From: Bacteroidales bacterium
GTDB lineage: Bacteria > Bacteroidota > Bacteroidia > Bacteroidales > F082
Assembly (NCBI GenBank): GCA_016291135.1
Contig: JAEFAE010000019.1
Coordinates: 1 to 45,387 of the forward strand
Length of the DNA: 45,387 bases
Direction of reading: 5' to 3'
This document shows positions 32,497-41,405 of the stretch, one piece after another. The position numbers and the translations under genes were made by a program. The stretch's first letter is position 1, and every line of letters begins with the position of its first letter. The notes beneath the pieces were generated by a model. It was not told the DNA's origin and ran no database searches. It was given only the letters and a program-made list of their open reading frames with translations.

Positions 32497-33216
32497 TTAC
32501 TTTTCTTCCTTCTTGCATTTGCAGCCGCCGAGGCATTTGTAGCAGAGGCCGGCAAGGCAGGCACCGACGAGCGGAGCCACGATGAACAGCCAGAGCTGCG
32601 GCATGGCCAGCGGGTTCTCGGAGAAGATCGCAACGCCAAGTGAACGGGCGGGGTTCACGGAGGTGTTGGTCAACGGGATGCTGATGAGGTGGATGAGCAC
32701 CAGGGTAAGACCGATGGCGAGGCCACCGAACTTGCCGTTGGCGTGACGGTCGTCGGTGACACCGAGGATGACCATCAAGAACACGAAGGTCAGCAGGGCT
32801 TCAACGAGGAAAGCGCCCCACATGGTGGTTTGCTGATAACCGGCAGCCACATCGGCAGCGCCAAAGAAGTCGCCATAGCCGTTAGCGGCGAAGGTGCCGA
32901 GGGTCATGTTGGCCGACTTGGCAATCACCATCAGCAAGCAACCGGCGATGATACCGCCGATGATCTGGGCAAGCCAGTAAACCAGCATTTCCTTCAAGGT
33001 CATGCGGCCGTTGGCCCAAACGCCAAAGCTCACAGCAGGATTCAGGTGGGCACCCGAGATGTGGCCGATGCCGTAGGCCATGGCCACCACGGTGAGACCA
33101 AAAGCGATGGCTACACCAAGGAATCCAACATGTCCGAAGATAGCGGTACCGCAACCGCCAAACACTAAGACGAAGGTGCCGAACAATTCGGCGAAGAATT
33201 TGTTACCAATCTTCAT
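32497..33216 (-). CDS. aqpZ: AqpZ-type aquaporin
   Basis: A 239-aa six-helix channel of the MIP family. The two NPA boxes are at 59-61 (HLNPAVSFG) and 188-190 (SVNPARSLG). The aromatic/arginine filter appears water-type: His176 (LIHLISIP) and Arg191, right after the second NPA. The C-terminus is unusual, with a cysteine-rich tail (CYKCLGGCKCKKEEK), which could bind metal or carry redox-sensitive cysteines. Located in the inner membrane. A terminator follows. Confidence 0.93.
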   Translation of the reverse strand: MKIGNKFFAELFGTFVLVFGGCGTAIFGHVGFLGVAIAFGLTVVAMAYGIGHISGAHLNPAVSFGVWANGRMTLKEMLVYWLAQIIGGIIAGCLLMVIAKSANMTLGTFAANGYGDFFGAADVAAGYQQTTMWGAFLVEALLTFVFLMVILGVTDDRHANGKFGGLAIGLTLVLIHLISIPLTNTSVNPARSLGVAIFSENPLAMPQLWLFIVAPLVGACLAGLCYKCLGGCKCKKEEK

Positions 33217-33250
33217 AGTTTGTTGATTTTTAGTAGTTTATAAAATGTTG

Positions 33251-34942
33251 TTAATGATTGACAATCAGTTTTAACGTCTGTTCCACAGATCCAACCTGCA
33301 AACGTACGAAATAAATCCCGTTTTTCAAAACCTCAACATTGATTTTTTCAACGGCACCCTGAAGTTCCAGCACCCGCTGACCGATCACGTTGAAGACCTC
33401 CACCTTTTCAGCTACGGCTCCCTTGAGGTAAACCAGGCCGTTGGAAGGGTTGGGATACAAGAAAACACCCTCCGCTTCATGGCCACCGACCCCCGTTGAA
33501 GTCTCCCGAATCCATCCCATACGGTCATTGCTGCCTTTGTAGGTGCCATACACCAAGTTCGCCACGGGTTGGTTCAAGGCGTATGCCGTCACATACACCG
33601 GGTCGTCGGGGGAGAAATTCTGCACATAGGTAAGCGTCACGATCTCCAAGTTACCGTCCCCGTCGATGTCGCCGAAGTTGGCCCCATTCATAAAGGTAAG
33701 TCCTTGCGGCCGTAGCGGGAAGCCGTCGAGGACCTCCGTGCCATCCAGCTCCCAGGCCCGGATATAGCCCTCCCCCTCATCCATCCAGTTGAAGCTGGTG
33801 ACGATCTCGTTGACGCCGTCGCCATCGATGTCGGCCACCGAGATGAAGCCTTCGATGCCCGAGTTCAGGTTCAAGGGGAAACCCGGAGCCACCCGGCCAT
33901 CCGGATCGTATTGATAGAAGACATTGCCTTCGCCGGAAACGCCCAAGAAGAGGGCGTATTGTCCATCGTTTTTCACCACGGTAGGTGCCGAATAGGTCCA
34001 AGCATCCACCGGTTTGGGCCACCCTTCACGATAGTCGCCCGTCTGGGCGTCGCGCACGTAGTGGTTGGGATTGTCGCCATGACAGGCGCCTACCAGGCTC
34101 CATTTCCCCTCTCCCTCAAAATCGACCACCAGCGGCGACTGGTAGGAATATTTGTAGGCGTCCTGGGCATCGATGGAATAGCGGGCCGTTCCCGTATGAT
34201 CGATGCAATAAAGCATGCCTGTGGTAGAAGCGAAGAGCTCCAAAAAGCCGTCGTCATCGATATCGGCCACCGTAGGGGTGATGGCGGGAGTGCTCGGCAT
34301 CTCGAAGGGGAAGCCTTCAAGCTCATCGCCTTGAAGGTTCCAAGCGTGAACTCCCGGAGCGATGCTTGCCGAAGCCTTTCCCCGTCCGCAGAAGACAATC
34401 TCCCGCCGTCCATCGTTGTCGAGGTCGGCCAACACGGGTGAACAGATCAACGGATTGTTATTGGTCACCACAGAAAGCATCACGGCACCGTAACGGTCAA
34501 AAACGTTGACACCTCCCCGGGCATTGCCGTAAGCCGTGAGAGCCACGATCTCCAGGTCGCCGTCATTGTCGAGATCGGCCACTGCAGGCGGATATTGGGC
34601 CATACCGCCTACCAAGGGCTGGGACCACACCACGACACCATGACCGTCAATCACGGTGAGTTGGTCGTTATGGCTCAGCAGGATCTCGTCAGCCCCGTCA
34701 TTGTTCAAGTCGGCCAGGGCCAAGCCTCGCATGGGTTTGTAGGTGGTGTTGGAGCCAAAAGAAAGCGGAAATCCCGGCATGGGAGCCAGTCCCTCCTTGG
34801 CCAGGGGAAGCATCGGAACGCCATCCACCGTTTCCGTCATCACACGGCCTTGATCATCCAGATAGGCACGCGTGGCGGGACGCTGGGCAACGGCTAAGAG
34901 CGTCCACATCATAGCAATAGCAAGGATTAAAAGTCTTTTCAT
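33251..34942 (-). CDS. FG-GAP/VCBS-repeat T9SS surface protein
   Basis: The 563-aa product has a signal peptide (MKRLLILAIAMMWTLLAVAQ). A beta-propeller of FG-GAP/VCBS-type repeats follows (ADLNNDGADEILLS, ADLDNDGDLEIVAL, ADIDDDGFLELFAS and others), each with an Asp/Asn calcium loop. The C-terminus is a type A T9SS sorting domain (YPNPSNGLVYL, VFNVIGQRVLEL, NGIYFVRLQVG). It should be secreted and anchored on the cell surface. The start lies about 70 nt downstream of a minus-strand -7 box at 35014-35021. Confidence 0.88.
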   Translation of the reverse strand: MKRLLILAIAMMWTLLAVAQRPATRAYLDDQGRVMTETVDGVPMLPLAKEGLAPMPGFPLSFGSNTTYKPMRGLALADLNNDGADEILLSHNDQLTVIDGHGVVVWSQPLVGGMAQYPPAVADLDNDGDLEIVALTAYGNARGGVNVFDRYGAVMLSVVTNNNPLICSPVLADLDNDGRREIVFCGRGKASASIAPGVHAWNLQGDELEGFPFEMPSTPAITPTVADIDDDGFLELFASTTGMLYCIDHTGTARYSIDAQDAYKYSYQSPLVVDFEGEGKWSLVGACHGDNPNHYVRDAQTGDYREGWPKPVDAWTYSAPTVVKNDGQYALFLGVSGEGNVFYQYDPDGRVAPGFPLNLNSGIEGFISVADIDGDGVNEIVTSFNWMDEGEGYIRAWELDGTEVLDGFPLRPQGLTFMNGANFGDIDGDGNLEIVTLTYVQNFSPDDPVYVTAYALNQPVANLVYGTYKGSNDRMGWIRETSTGVGGHEAEGVFLYPNPSNGLVYLKGAVAEKVEVFNVIGQRVLELQGAVEKINVEVLKNGIYFVRLQVGSVEQTLKLIVNH

Positions 34943-35013
34943 AGCATCATGGTTTTAGTGGTCACTGATTCAATTTCAAGTCGGTTTTTTTCCATTTCGC
35001 AAAAAAACAACAA

Positions 35014-35042
35014 CAAAGATAGGTTTTTTCTTTCTTATTTTG
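35014..35042. promoter_or_regulatory. Divergent promoter region (FG-GAP gene / tolC-like gene)
   Basis: The minus-strand -7 TATCTTTG (35014-35021) serves the FG-GAP gene. The imperfect plus-strand TTATTTTG (35035-35042) ends 5 nt before the tolC-like ATG at 35048. Confidence 0.5.
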
Positions 35043-35047
35043 CATGT

Positions 35048-36343
35048 ATGAAAAAAATCCTCCTAATCACCTTCGCTTTTCTGATGGCCTGTTCCCTGAA
35101 CGCCCAAGAAAGCCACACCTATCGGTTCACCCTTGAAGACTGTATCCGCTACGCCTTCGCCAACAGCCTTGAGCGCAAGTCGATGGCCCTCTCCAACGAG
35201 TCGCTCGAAGCCACCTACCAACAGTCGAAACTGCAACGCCTGCCCAGCCTCAGCGCCTCGGCCGGACAAAACATCAGCAACAACGAAAACGGCTGGTCGT
35301 CGTCGGGCAACCTCAGCGTGGGTTCTTCCGTCACCCTCTACCAAGGCGGCAACCTTCGCAACACCATCGAGCAAAGCCGGCTCAACCTGGAACGCAACGA
35401 GGCCCAGCTGGAGCGCTACGACAACCAGGTCGCCACGCAGATCCTGCAGAGCTTCCTTCAGGTGCTCGGCAACCAAGAGCTGCTGAACTACCAGCTTGAA
35501 GTGCTCAAGACCAGTGGCGAACAGCTCAAACAAGGTCAGGCACGGCACCGGGTGGGCACCATCCTGGAGAGCGACCTGATGCTGTTGGAAGCCCAGTACC
35601 TCAGCGACTCGAACAACGTGGTGGATACCCGCATCAACATTGAGAACAACCTGCTCGACCTGAAGGTGCTGCTCTCGATGGATCCCAACGATGCGCTCGA
35701 CATCGTCAGCCCCGACACCGAGAACCTCGACGGATTGAAAGCCTCGCTACCCAGCGAGGAAGAGGCGGTCCGTCTGGCCTTGGAATACCTGCCCGACCTC
35801 AAGATGAGCGACTACGACATCCGTATCGCCGAGAAGAGTGTCCAGATGGCCAAGGGCAACTACCTGCCCACCGTCTCGGCCAGTGCCAACGTCGGCATGG
35901 GCGTCCTCTCCTTTGACGGCAACGGCCTCAACCGTTGGTACAACACCCCGACGGAGTCGGCCGGCATCTCGGTCAACATCCCGATCTTCAGCCGCGGCAA
36001 CACCAAAACCAACGTGAAGAAGAGCCAGATCGCCCTGGAGCAAGCCCAGCTGGATTACGAACAGACCCAACTGAGTCTCCGGCAGACCGTGTCGCAGGCC
36101 TACCGCAACGTGGTTTCGGCCTACAACGCCTACAAGGTGTCGCAAGCCAAGGAGCAGGCTTACAGCAAGAGCTTCGAGGCCTACAACCTGCAGTATCAGT
36201 ACGGCAACATCACCACCGTCGAGCTGCTCCAGCAACAAAACAACTACCTCAACGTGTTGAACGCCTATATCCAAAACAAATACAGCCTGCTCATGAAGCG
36301 GAAGATCCTGGATCTCTACATGGGCAAGGGGGTACAATTATGA
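35048..36343 (+). CDS. TolC-family outer-membrane efflux channel
   Basis: A 431-aa TolC-like channel (start ATG 35048, MKKILLITFAFLMACSLNAQ; the frame upstream of it is not part of the gene). It has two related halves of long coiled-coil helices with beta strands, typical of the outer-membrane factor family; FTLEDCIRYAFANSLE is the usual N-terminal helix motif and QNNYLNVLNAYIQNKYSLL the C-terminal helix. It is the first gene of the tripartite operon with the MacA-like adaptor and MacB-like ABC proteins, and forms the channel through the outer membrane. Followed by 235 nt of repeats before the adaptor. Confidence 0.92.
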   Translation: MKKILLITFAFLMACSLNAQESHTYRFTLEDCIRYAFANSLERKSMALSNESLEATYQQSKLQRLPSLSASAGQNISNNENGWSSSGNLSVGSSVTLYQGGNLRNTIEQSRLNLERNEAQLERYDNQVATQILQSFLQVLGNQELLNYQLEVLKTSGEQLKQGQARHRVGTILESDLMLLEAQYLSDSNNVVDTRINIENNLLDLKVLLSMDPNDALDIVSPDTENLDGLKASLPSEEEAVRLALEYLPDLKMSDYDIRIAEKSVQMAKGNYLPTVSASANVGMGVLSFDGNGLNRWYNTPTESAGISVNIPIFSRGNTKTNVKKSQIALEQAQLDYEQTQLSLRQTVSQAYRNVVSAYNAYKVSQAKEQAYSKSFEAYNLQYQYGNITTVELLQQQNNYLNVLNAYIQNKYSLLMKRKILDLYMGKGVQL

Positions 36344-36354
36344 GACAGGAAAGA

Positions 36355-36555
36355 CTGCACCCCGTAGGGGTGCCCTGTCGGTAGCCACGGGGTTGAGGAA
36401 CGAAACCCCTGGAAAAAAGGGGTTGAGGAACGAAACCCCCGGGGGGAACGAGAAACGAAAAGAAAAGAGGAATGAAAAGAAGATAGACCATCTGCACCCC
36501 GTAGGGGTGCCCTGTCGGTAGCCACGGGGTTGAGGAACGAAACCCCTGGAAAAAA
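36355..36555 (+). repeat. Two identical 64-bp REP-like copies plus third palindrome in the tolC-macA gap
   Basis: Copies 36355-36418 and 36492-36555 are identical (64 bp). Each has the hairpin GCACCCCGTAGGGGTGC, then the palindromic GGGGTTGAGGAACGAAACCCC. A third copy of the latter alone is at 36419-36439. The elements lie within an otherwise compact operon, where the transcribed hairpins could modulate relative expression. A diverged relative sits in hemW. Confidence 0.9.
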
Positions 36556-36578
36556 AACGAAGACAAATAAAAAAGAAT

Positions 36579-37856
36579 ATGAGCGAAAAGAAGAAAAGAA
36601 AAACAGGGTGGATCATCCTTGCAGTCGTCGTGCTGGCGATTGCAGGCCTATGGATTGGCAAGGCCGTCAAGTCGTCGAACAAGGAGTTGGTGATCCGCAC
36701 CCACACCGTCGGTGAATACACCGTGGAGAACACCGTCACCGCCACAGGCACCATCGAGCCGGTGGAGACCGTTGAAGTCGGCACGCAGGTGTCAGGCAAG
36801 GTCGAGAAGATCTATGTCGATTTCAACGACGCAGTAAAAAAAGGCGAGTTGTTGGCTGAACTGGACAAACTCACGCTGAACCAAAACGTCAGCAGGGCCA
36901 AGGCGAGTCTCACCTCCGCCGAGAGCCAACTCAACTATGCAAAACTCTCGTATGAACGCACCAAACAACTCTATGAGTCCAATGCAGCCACACTCGCTTC
37001 TTATCAAGAGGCTCAGAACAGCTACACCCAGGCGCAGATGAGCAAGAAGAACGCCCAAGCCGCCTACGACCAGGCCAAGGTCGATCTGAGCTATGCCGAA
37101 ATCTACTCGCCCATCGACGGGGTCGTCCTAGACCGCGCCGTGGAGGTGGGCCAGACCGTCGCCGCCTCGTTCAGCACGCCCACCCTGTTCACCTTGGCGA
37201 GAGACCTCACCAAGATGCAGGTGGAGGCCGCTGTCGATGAGGCCGACATCGGGCAGGTGAAGATTGGACAACGGGTGTCTTTCACTGTCGATGCCTACAC
37301 CGACGCCACCTTCGAAGGCACCGTCAACCAGATCCGCATGAAACCCACCACCACCAGCAACGTGGTCAAATACACCGTCATCATCGAGGCGCCCAACCCC
37401 GACCTGAAGCTCTTCCCCGGCATGACCGCCAATGTAACCATCATCACCGAGGAACAGACCGGCTTGGCCGTCCCCGCCGAGGCGTTCAACTTCAAGCCCG
37501 ACGAGCAGGTGTTGAGAGCCATCCGCAAGGCCGACAAGCCCGAAGGATCCGCCGGAAAACCCCAAGGGGAACGGCCTGCCATGGACGAGGGAGAACGTCC
37601 CGCCAACCGGTCGATGGTTTGGGTCAAAGTCGGGGACGACCTGACGCCCCGTCCCGTCAAGACCGGCATGACCGACGGTGCCTACAAGATCGTGGAAGAA
37701 GGCCTGCAAGCTGGCGAACTGGTGGTCCTCTCCGCCCAGTATGTAGCCAAGGAGAAGGCCAAGAAGACCGGCGAGAACCCCTTCATGCCCGGACCTCCCG
37801 GAAGAAGAAGCAGCCAAAACAGCAACAAGAGCGGCAACCAAGGCAGCAACCGATAA
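36579..37856 (+). CDS. MacA-type periplasmic adaptor of tripartite efflux
   Basis: A 425-aa membrane-fusion protein. N-terminal anchor about residues 8-27 (GWIILAVVVLAIAGLWIG), a biotinyl-lipoyl-like region with TATGTIEPVETVEVGTQVSG, a coiled-coil hairpin about 105-175 and a beta-barrel region. The C-terminal tail is Pro/Ser/Asn-rich (PFMPGPPGRRSSQNSNKSG), apparently disordered. It should bridge the TolC-like channel and the MacB-like ABC exporter. 12 nt separate it from the ATPase gene. Confidence 0.93.
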   Translation: MSEKKKRKTGWIILAVVVLAIAGLWIGKAVKSSNKELVIRTHTVGEYTVENTVTATGTIEPVETVEVGTQVSGKVEKIYVDFNDAVKKGELLAELDKLTLNQNVSRAKASLTSAESQLNYAKLSYERTKQLYESNAATLASYQEAQNSYTQAQMSKKNAQAAYDQAKVDLSYAEIYSPIDGVVLDRAVEVGQTVAASFSTPTLFTLARDLTKMQVEAAVDEADIGQVKIGQRVSFTVDAYTDATFEGTVNQIRMKPTTTSNVVKYTVIIEAPNPDLKLFPGMTANVTIITEEQTGLAVPAEAFNFKPDEQVLRAIRKADKPEGSAGKPQGERPAMDEGERPANRSMVWVKVGDDLTPRPVKTGMTDGAYKIVEEGLQAGELVVLSAQYVAKEKAKKTGENPFMPGPPGRRSSQNSNKSGNQGSNR

Positions 37857-37868
37857 CCTCTTTGCATC

Positions 37869-38618
37869 ATGAGCAGCACCCCATCCATCATCAAAGTCGA
37901 GGACCTGAGACGCGTCTTCGTCGTGGGCAGCGAGGAAGTCCATGCCCTCAAGGGCGTGTCGTTCGAGATCCGCGAGGGCGAGTTCGTGAGCATCATGGGT
38001 TCGTCGGGCAGTGGCAAGTCCACCCTCCTGAACATCCTCGGCTGTCTCGACCAGCCCACCTCAGGCAACTACCTCATCGACGGCATCTCCGTCAGGGAAC
38101 GAACCAAGAACGAACTCTCAGAGATCCGCAACCGCAAGATCGGTTTCGTGTTCCAGTCGTACAACCTGCTACCCCGCACCTCCGCCTTGGAGAACGTGGA
38201 GCTGCCGCTGGTGTACAACCCCGAATACACCCATCGGGAACGTCACGAGAAGGCACAGTATGCCTTGGAGCTGGTGGGGTTGAAAGACCGCATGGACCAT
38301 ATGCCCAACCAACTCTCGGGTGGTCAGCAGCAACGTGTGGCCATCGCCCGCGCCTTGGTCAACGACCCCGTCATCGTGCTCGCCGACGAAGCTACCGGCA
38401 ACCTCGACACCCGCACCTCGTACGAGATCATGAGCCTGTTCCAAAGCCTTCATGAGCAAGGCAAGACCATCGCTTTCGTCACCCACGAGTCGGACATCGC
38501 CGTATTCACCAGCCGCACCATCTTCCTCCGCGACGGACATATCCTGCGCGACGAGCCGGTAGCCACCAAATCGGCCGCCGAAGCCCTCGCCGCCCTCCCT
38601 GTCGACAATGATTACTAA
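37869..38618 (+). CDS. MacB/LolD-type ABC transporter ATP-binding protein
   Basis: A 249-aa ATPase of the MacB/LolD class. Walker A is GSSGSGKST (about 53-61 within SIMGSSGSGKSTLLN), the signature LSGGQQQRVAIARAL is at about 153-167, and Walker B VIVLADEATGNLD follows. The H-loop is VTHESD. It powers the permease encoded next. Cytoplasmic, membrane-associated. Confidence 0.96.
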   Translation: MSSTPSIIKVEDLRRVFVVGSEEVHALKGVSFEIREGEFVSIMGSSGSGKSTLLNILGCLDQPTSGNYLIDGISVRERTKNELSEIRNRKIGFVFQSYNLLPRTSALENVELPLVYNPEYTHRERHEKAQYALELVGLKDRMDHMPNQLSGGQQQRVAIARALVNDPVIVLADEATGNLDTRTSYEIMSLFQSLHEQGKTIAFVTHESDIAVFTSRTIFLRDGHILRDEPVATKSAAEALAALPVDNDY

Positions 38619-38636
38619 CCCCTAACGCCTCATCCA

Positions 38637-39857
38637 GTGGACATCCTCAACCTCCTCCGAATATCCGCCAAGGCCTTGATGCGCAACAAGACCCGCACCG
38701 CCCTCTCCATGCTCGGCATCATCATCGGCATCGCCGCCGTCATCGCCGTGGTCAACCTCGGCGAGGGCCTCAAGCAAAGCACGGCCAACCAGCTCTCCGA
38801 CATGGGCACCAACCTCATCATGGTGATGCGTGCCAACCAGCGCCGTGGCGGCATCAGCATGGGCGCTTCCAACGTGCAGTCGCTAACCGTCCACGACTGT
38901 GAGATCATCGAAAAGAACGCCAAGAACATCACCATGGTCAGCCCTGTCGTCAACAGTGCGGGACAGATCGTCAACGGCTCCAAGAACTGGTCGGGCACCG
39001 TCTATGGCGGCTCCACCGACTATCTCGAAATACGCAAATACGAGATCGCCACCGGGGTGAACTTCACCGACGACGACGTCAAGAAATACGCCAAAGTGGG
39101 CCTCATCGGGCAGACCATCGTCGAGGAACTCTTCGACGACGGTGAGGATCCCATCGGCAAGACCATCCGCATCGGCAACATGCCTTTCCGCGTCATCGGC
39201 ACCCTCAAGGAGAAAGGCGAGAACGGCATGGGCATGGACCAGGACGACATCGTCATCATGCCCTACTCCACCGTACAGAAACGCATGTTGGGCGTCAACT
39301 ACATCCAGCAGATCGTCTGCTCCGCCGTCTCCGAAGACGTGGCCGAGGCTGCCGTCACCGAGGTCGAGAACCTGCTGCGGGCCTCGCACAAGATCCCTGA
39401 AAACGGCGCCAACGACTTCGAGGTGCGCACCCAACAGGAAATGCTCGAAATGATGACTTCCATGACCGGCATGATCACCACGGTGCTCATCGCCATCGCC
39501 CTGATCTCGCTGCTGGTGGGCGTCATCGGTATCATGAACATCATGTACGTCACCGTCACCGAACGCACCAAGGAGATCGGTTTGCGCATGTCGATCGGCG
39601 CCAAGAACGCGGCCATCCTCATGCAGTTCCTTACCGAGAGCATCATCCTCAGTCTCATCGGTGGTGTGCTGGGGCTCCTGCTGGGCATCGGGCTCTCCTA
39701 CGTGGTGGCCCTGGTGATGTCGCTTCCTTTCGTGGTCAACGTGCTGTGGATGTTCATCTCCTTCATCTCCTGCGCCATCCTGGGCCTCATCGCCGGCTTC
39801 TTCCCCGCACTGAAGGCTTCCCGCACGGATCCTATCAATGCGTTGAGGTACGAGTGA
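38637..39857 (+). CDS. MacB-type ABC transporter permease
   Basis: A 406-aa permease with a GTG start at 38637 (read MDILNLLRISAKAL). The first helix about 22-43 (ALSMLGIIIGIAAVIAVV) precedes a MacB periplasmic core domain, then the three FtsX helices (about 280-300, 325-350, 360-385) and a final ASRTDPINALRYE, the family's C-terminal hallmark. With the previous two genes and tolC, it completes a MacAB-TolC-like exporter for lipids, peptides or drugs; the substrate is unknown. Confidence 0.95.
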   Translation: MDILNLLRISAKALMRNKTRTALSMLGIIIGIAAVIAVVNLGEGLKQSTANQLSDMGTNLIMVMRANQRRGGISMGASNVQSLTVHDCEIIEKNAKNITMVSPVVNSAGQIVNGSKNWSGTVYGGSTDYLEIRKYEIATGVNFTDDDVKKYAKVGLIGQTIVEELFDDGEDPIGKTIRIGNMPFRVIGTLKEKGENGMGMDQDDIVIMPYSTVQKRMLGVNYIQQIVCSAVSEDVAEAAVTEVENLLRASHKIPENGANDFEVRTQQEMLEMMTSMTGMITTVLIAIALISLLVGVIGIMNIMYVTVTERTKEIGLRMSIGAKNAAILMQFLTESIILSLIGGVLGLLLGIGLSYVVALVMSLPFVVNVLWMFISFISCAILGLIAGFFPALKASRTDPINALRYE

Positions 39858-39866
39858 TTTTTTTCC

Positions 39867-39874
39867 TATCTTTG
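39867..39874 (+). promoter_or_regulatory. -7 box of the riboswitch-led operon
   Basis: TATCTTTG directly before the riboswitch; the transcript would start near 39878. Confidence 0.7.
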
Positions 39875-39879
39875 CAGCC

Positions 39880-40041
39880 GGATTCGGGTTCTTCAACCGA
39901 AGATCAATAGGGAATCCTGTGTAAATCAGGAGCTATGCCCGTAGCTGTAAGTTCAGCAAAGGTCCCAGCATCATGTCACTGATATTCGTATCGGGAAGAC
40001 GCTGTGGATTTGAACAAGCCAGAAGACCTGCCCGTTTCCAT
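39880..40041 (+). promoter_or_regulatory. Cobalamin (vitamin B12) riboswitch
   Basis: Conserved aptamer landmarks are in order: GGGAATCCTGTGTAAATCAGGAGC, then TATGCCCGTAGCTGTAAG, then GTCACTG....ATCGGGAAGACG and the B12 box AGCCAGAAGACCTGCC (40017-40032). The ends GGATTCGGG/CCCGTTTCC can form P1. It binds adenosyl- or methylcobalamin and usually represses the downstream gene. The gene it precedes is a CoA-transferase, 38 nt after the B12 box region. Confidence 0.93.
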
Positions 40042-40078
40042 GGTATAAACAACTTTCGGGAACAAGAGTTAGTGAAAA

Positions 40079-41395
40079 ATGAGAAAACAGTATCAAGCAG
40101 TTACGGCTGAAGAGGCCGTAAAAGTCATCAAGTCGGGCGACCACGTGCATATCAGCTCGGTCTCCAACGTACCTCAATGTTTAGTGAAAGCCCTCTGTGA
40201 CCGAGGTCGCGCGGGCGAGTTGAAAAACGTCTATATCCACCACCTTCACACCGAAGGGGCCGCCCCTTACGTCAACCCCGAATTTGAAGGCATCTTCCAG
40301 CACAACGCCTTCTTTGTCGGTGCCAACGTGCGCGAGAGCGTCCAGAAGGGGTTGGCGGATTATATCCCCGTCTTCCTTGGGGAGACCTCCAAGCTATACC
40401 GCGAGCGTTATATCAAATGCAATGTGGCGATGATCCAAGTTTGTCCTCCAGACAAATTCGGCTATGTGTCGTTAGGCTCTTCGGTCGATGCCACGCTGGC
40501 CGCCATGGAAAACGCCGAGTTCGTCATCGCCGTGGTCAACAAGCACGTGCCACGCACCTTTGGGGACGCACTGGTCCATATCAGCCGTATCAATGTCTTC
40601 GTTGAAGACGACACACCCCTGCTCACGGTCGATATGCCCGAACCCAATGAGGTGGAGAAGACCATCGGACGGTATTGTGCCGAACTCATCGAAGACGGAG
40701 CCTGCCTCCAGATGGGCATCGGCAGCATACCCAATGCCATCCTCTCGTGCCTCCACAACCACAAGGACCTCGGCATCCATACCGAGATGTTTTCCGACGG
40801 CATCCTTCCCTTGGTGAAAAAAGGCATCATCACGGGAAACAACAAGAAGCTGGACAAGGGTAAGATCGTCTCCACTTTCGTGATGGGTTCGCAGAAGATC
40901 TACAACTTCATCGACGGCAACCACGAAGTATTGCTGAAGGATGTCGAATACACCAACGATCCCTTCATCATCGCGCAGCAGCCCAAGATGACTTCCATCA
41001 ACTCTGCCATCCAGGTCGACCTCTCAGGCCAAGTATGTGCCGACTCGCTGGGTGACAAGATCTACTCCGGCGTGGGCGGTCAGATCGACTACGTCTATGG
41101 CGCCTCGCGTTCAAAAGGTGGCAAGGCTATCATCGCCATGCCTTCCACCACTCGCAAGGGCATCAACAAGATCGTGCCCGTCCTCGACTTGGGCTCCGGT
41201 GCCGTTACCACCCGCAACCACATCCATTGGTTCATCACTGAATACGGTGCTGTCAACCTCTACGGACGCTCCCTTCAGGAGCGTGCCAAGCTGATCATTT
41301 CGGTGGCCCATCCGCAGTTCCAGGAAATGCTCGATGAAGCCGCCTTCAAGCGTTTTGGACCTCATTTTCATTACCTATGGAATACCATCGGATAA
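40079..41395 (+). CDS. CoA-transferase of the acetyl-CoA hydrolase/4-hydroxybutyrate CoA-transferase family
   Basis: A 438-aa enzyme moving CoA between acyl groups (acetyl-CoA with 4-hydroxybutyrate, propionate or succinate, depending on the member). The catalytic glutamate is Glu236 in LGIHTEMFSDGI; MGIGSIPNAILSCL precedes it and GGQIDYVYGASRSKGGKAI contributes to the CoA site. The close relatives I recall are the 4-hydroxybutyrate CoA-transferases of Bacteroidales. The gene lies 37 nt after the riboswitch and is followed 10 nt later by marC-like. B12 control suggests it operates when methylmalonyl-CoA mutase cannot (see findings). Substrate is not proven by sequence. Confidence 0.9.
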   Translation: MRKQYQAVTAEEAVKVIKSGDHVHISSVSNVPQCLVKALCDRGRAGELKNVYIHHLHTEGAAPYVNPEFEGIFQHNAFFVGANVRESVQKGLADYIPVFLGETSKLYRERYIKCNVAMIQVCPPDKFGYVSLGSSVDATLAAMENAEFVIAVVNKHVPRTFGDALVHISRINVFVEDDTPLLTVDMPEPNEVEKTIGRYCAELIEDGACLQMGIGSIPNAILSCLHNHKDLGIHTEMFSDGILPLVKKGIITGNNKKLDKGKIVSTFVMGSQKIYNFIDGNHEVLLKDVEYTNDPFIIAQQPKMTSINSAIQVDLSGQVCADSLGDKIYSGVGGQIDYVYGASRSKGGKAIIAMPSTTRKGINKIVPVLDLGSGAVTTRNHIHWFITEYGAVNLYGRSLQERAKLIISVAHPQFQEMLDEAAFKRFGPHFHYLWNTIG

Positions 41396-41405
41396 AAACA
41401 ATACC

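Noticed and set aside
36291..36799. Minus-strand ORFs across the REP-like repeats (rich in RGFVPQPRGYRQGTPTG-like peptides)
   Set aside because: They translate the repeat DNA itself; the sequence is typical of palindromic repeats read through and not of a protein family.
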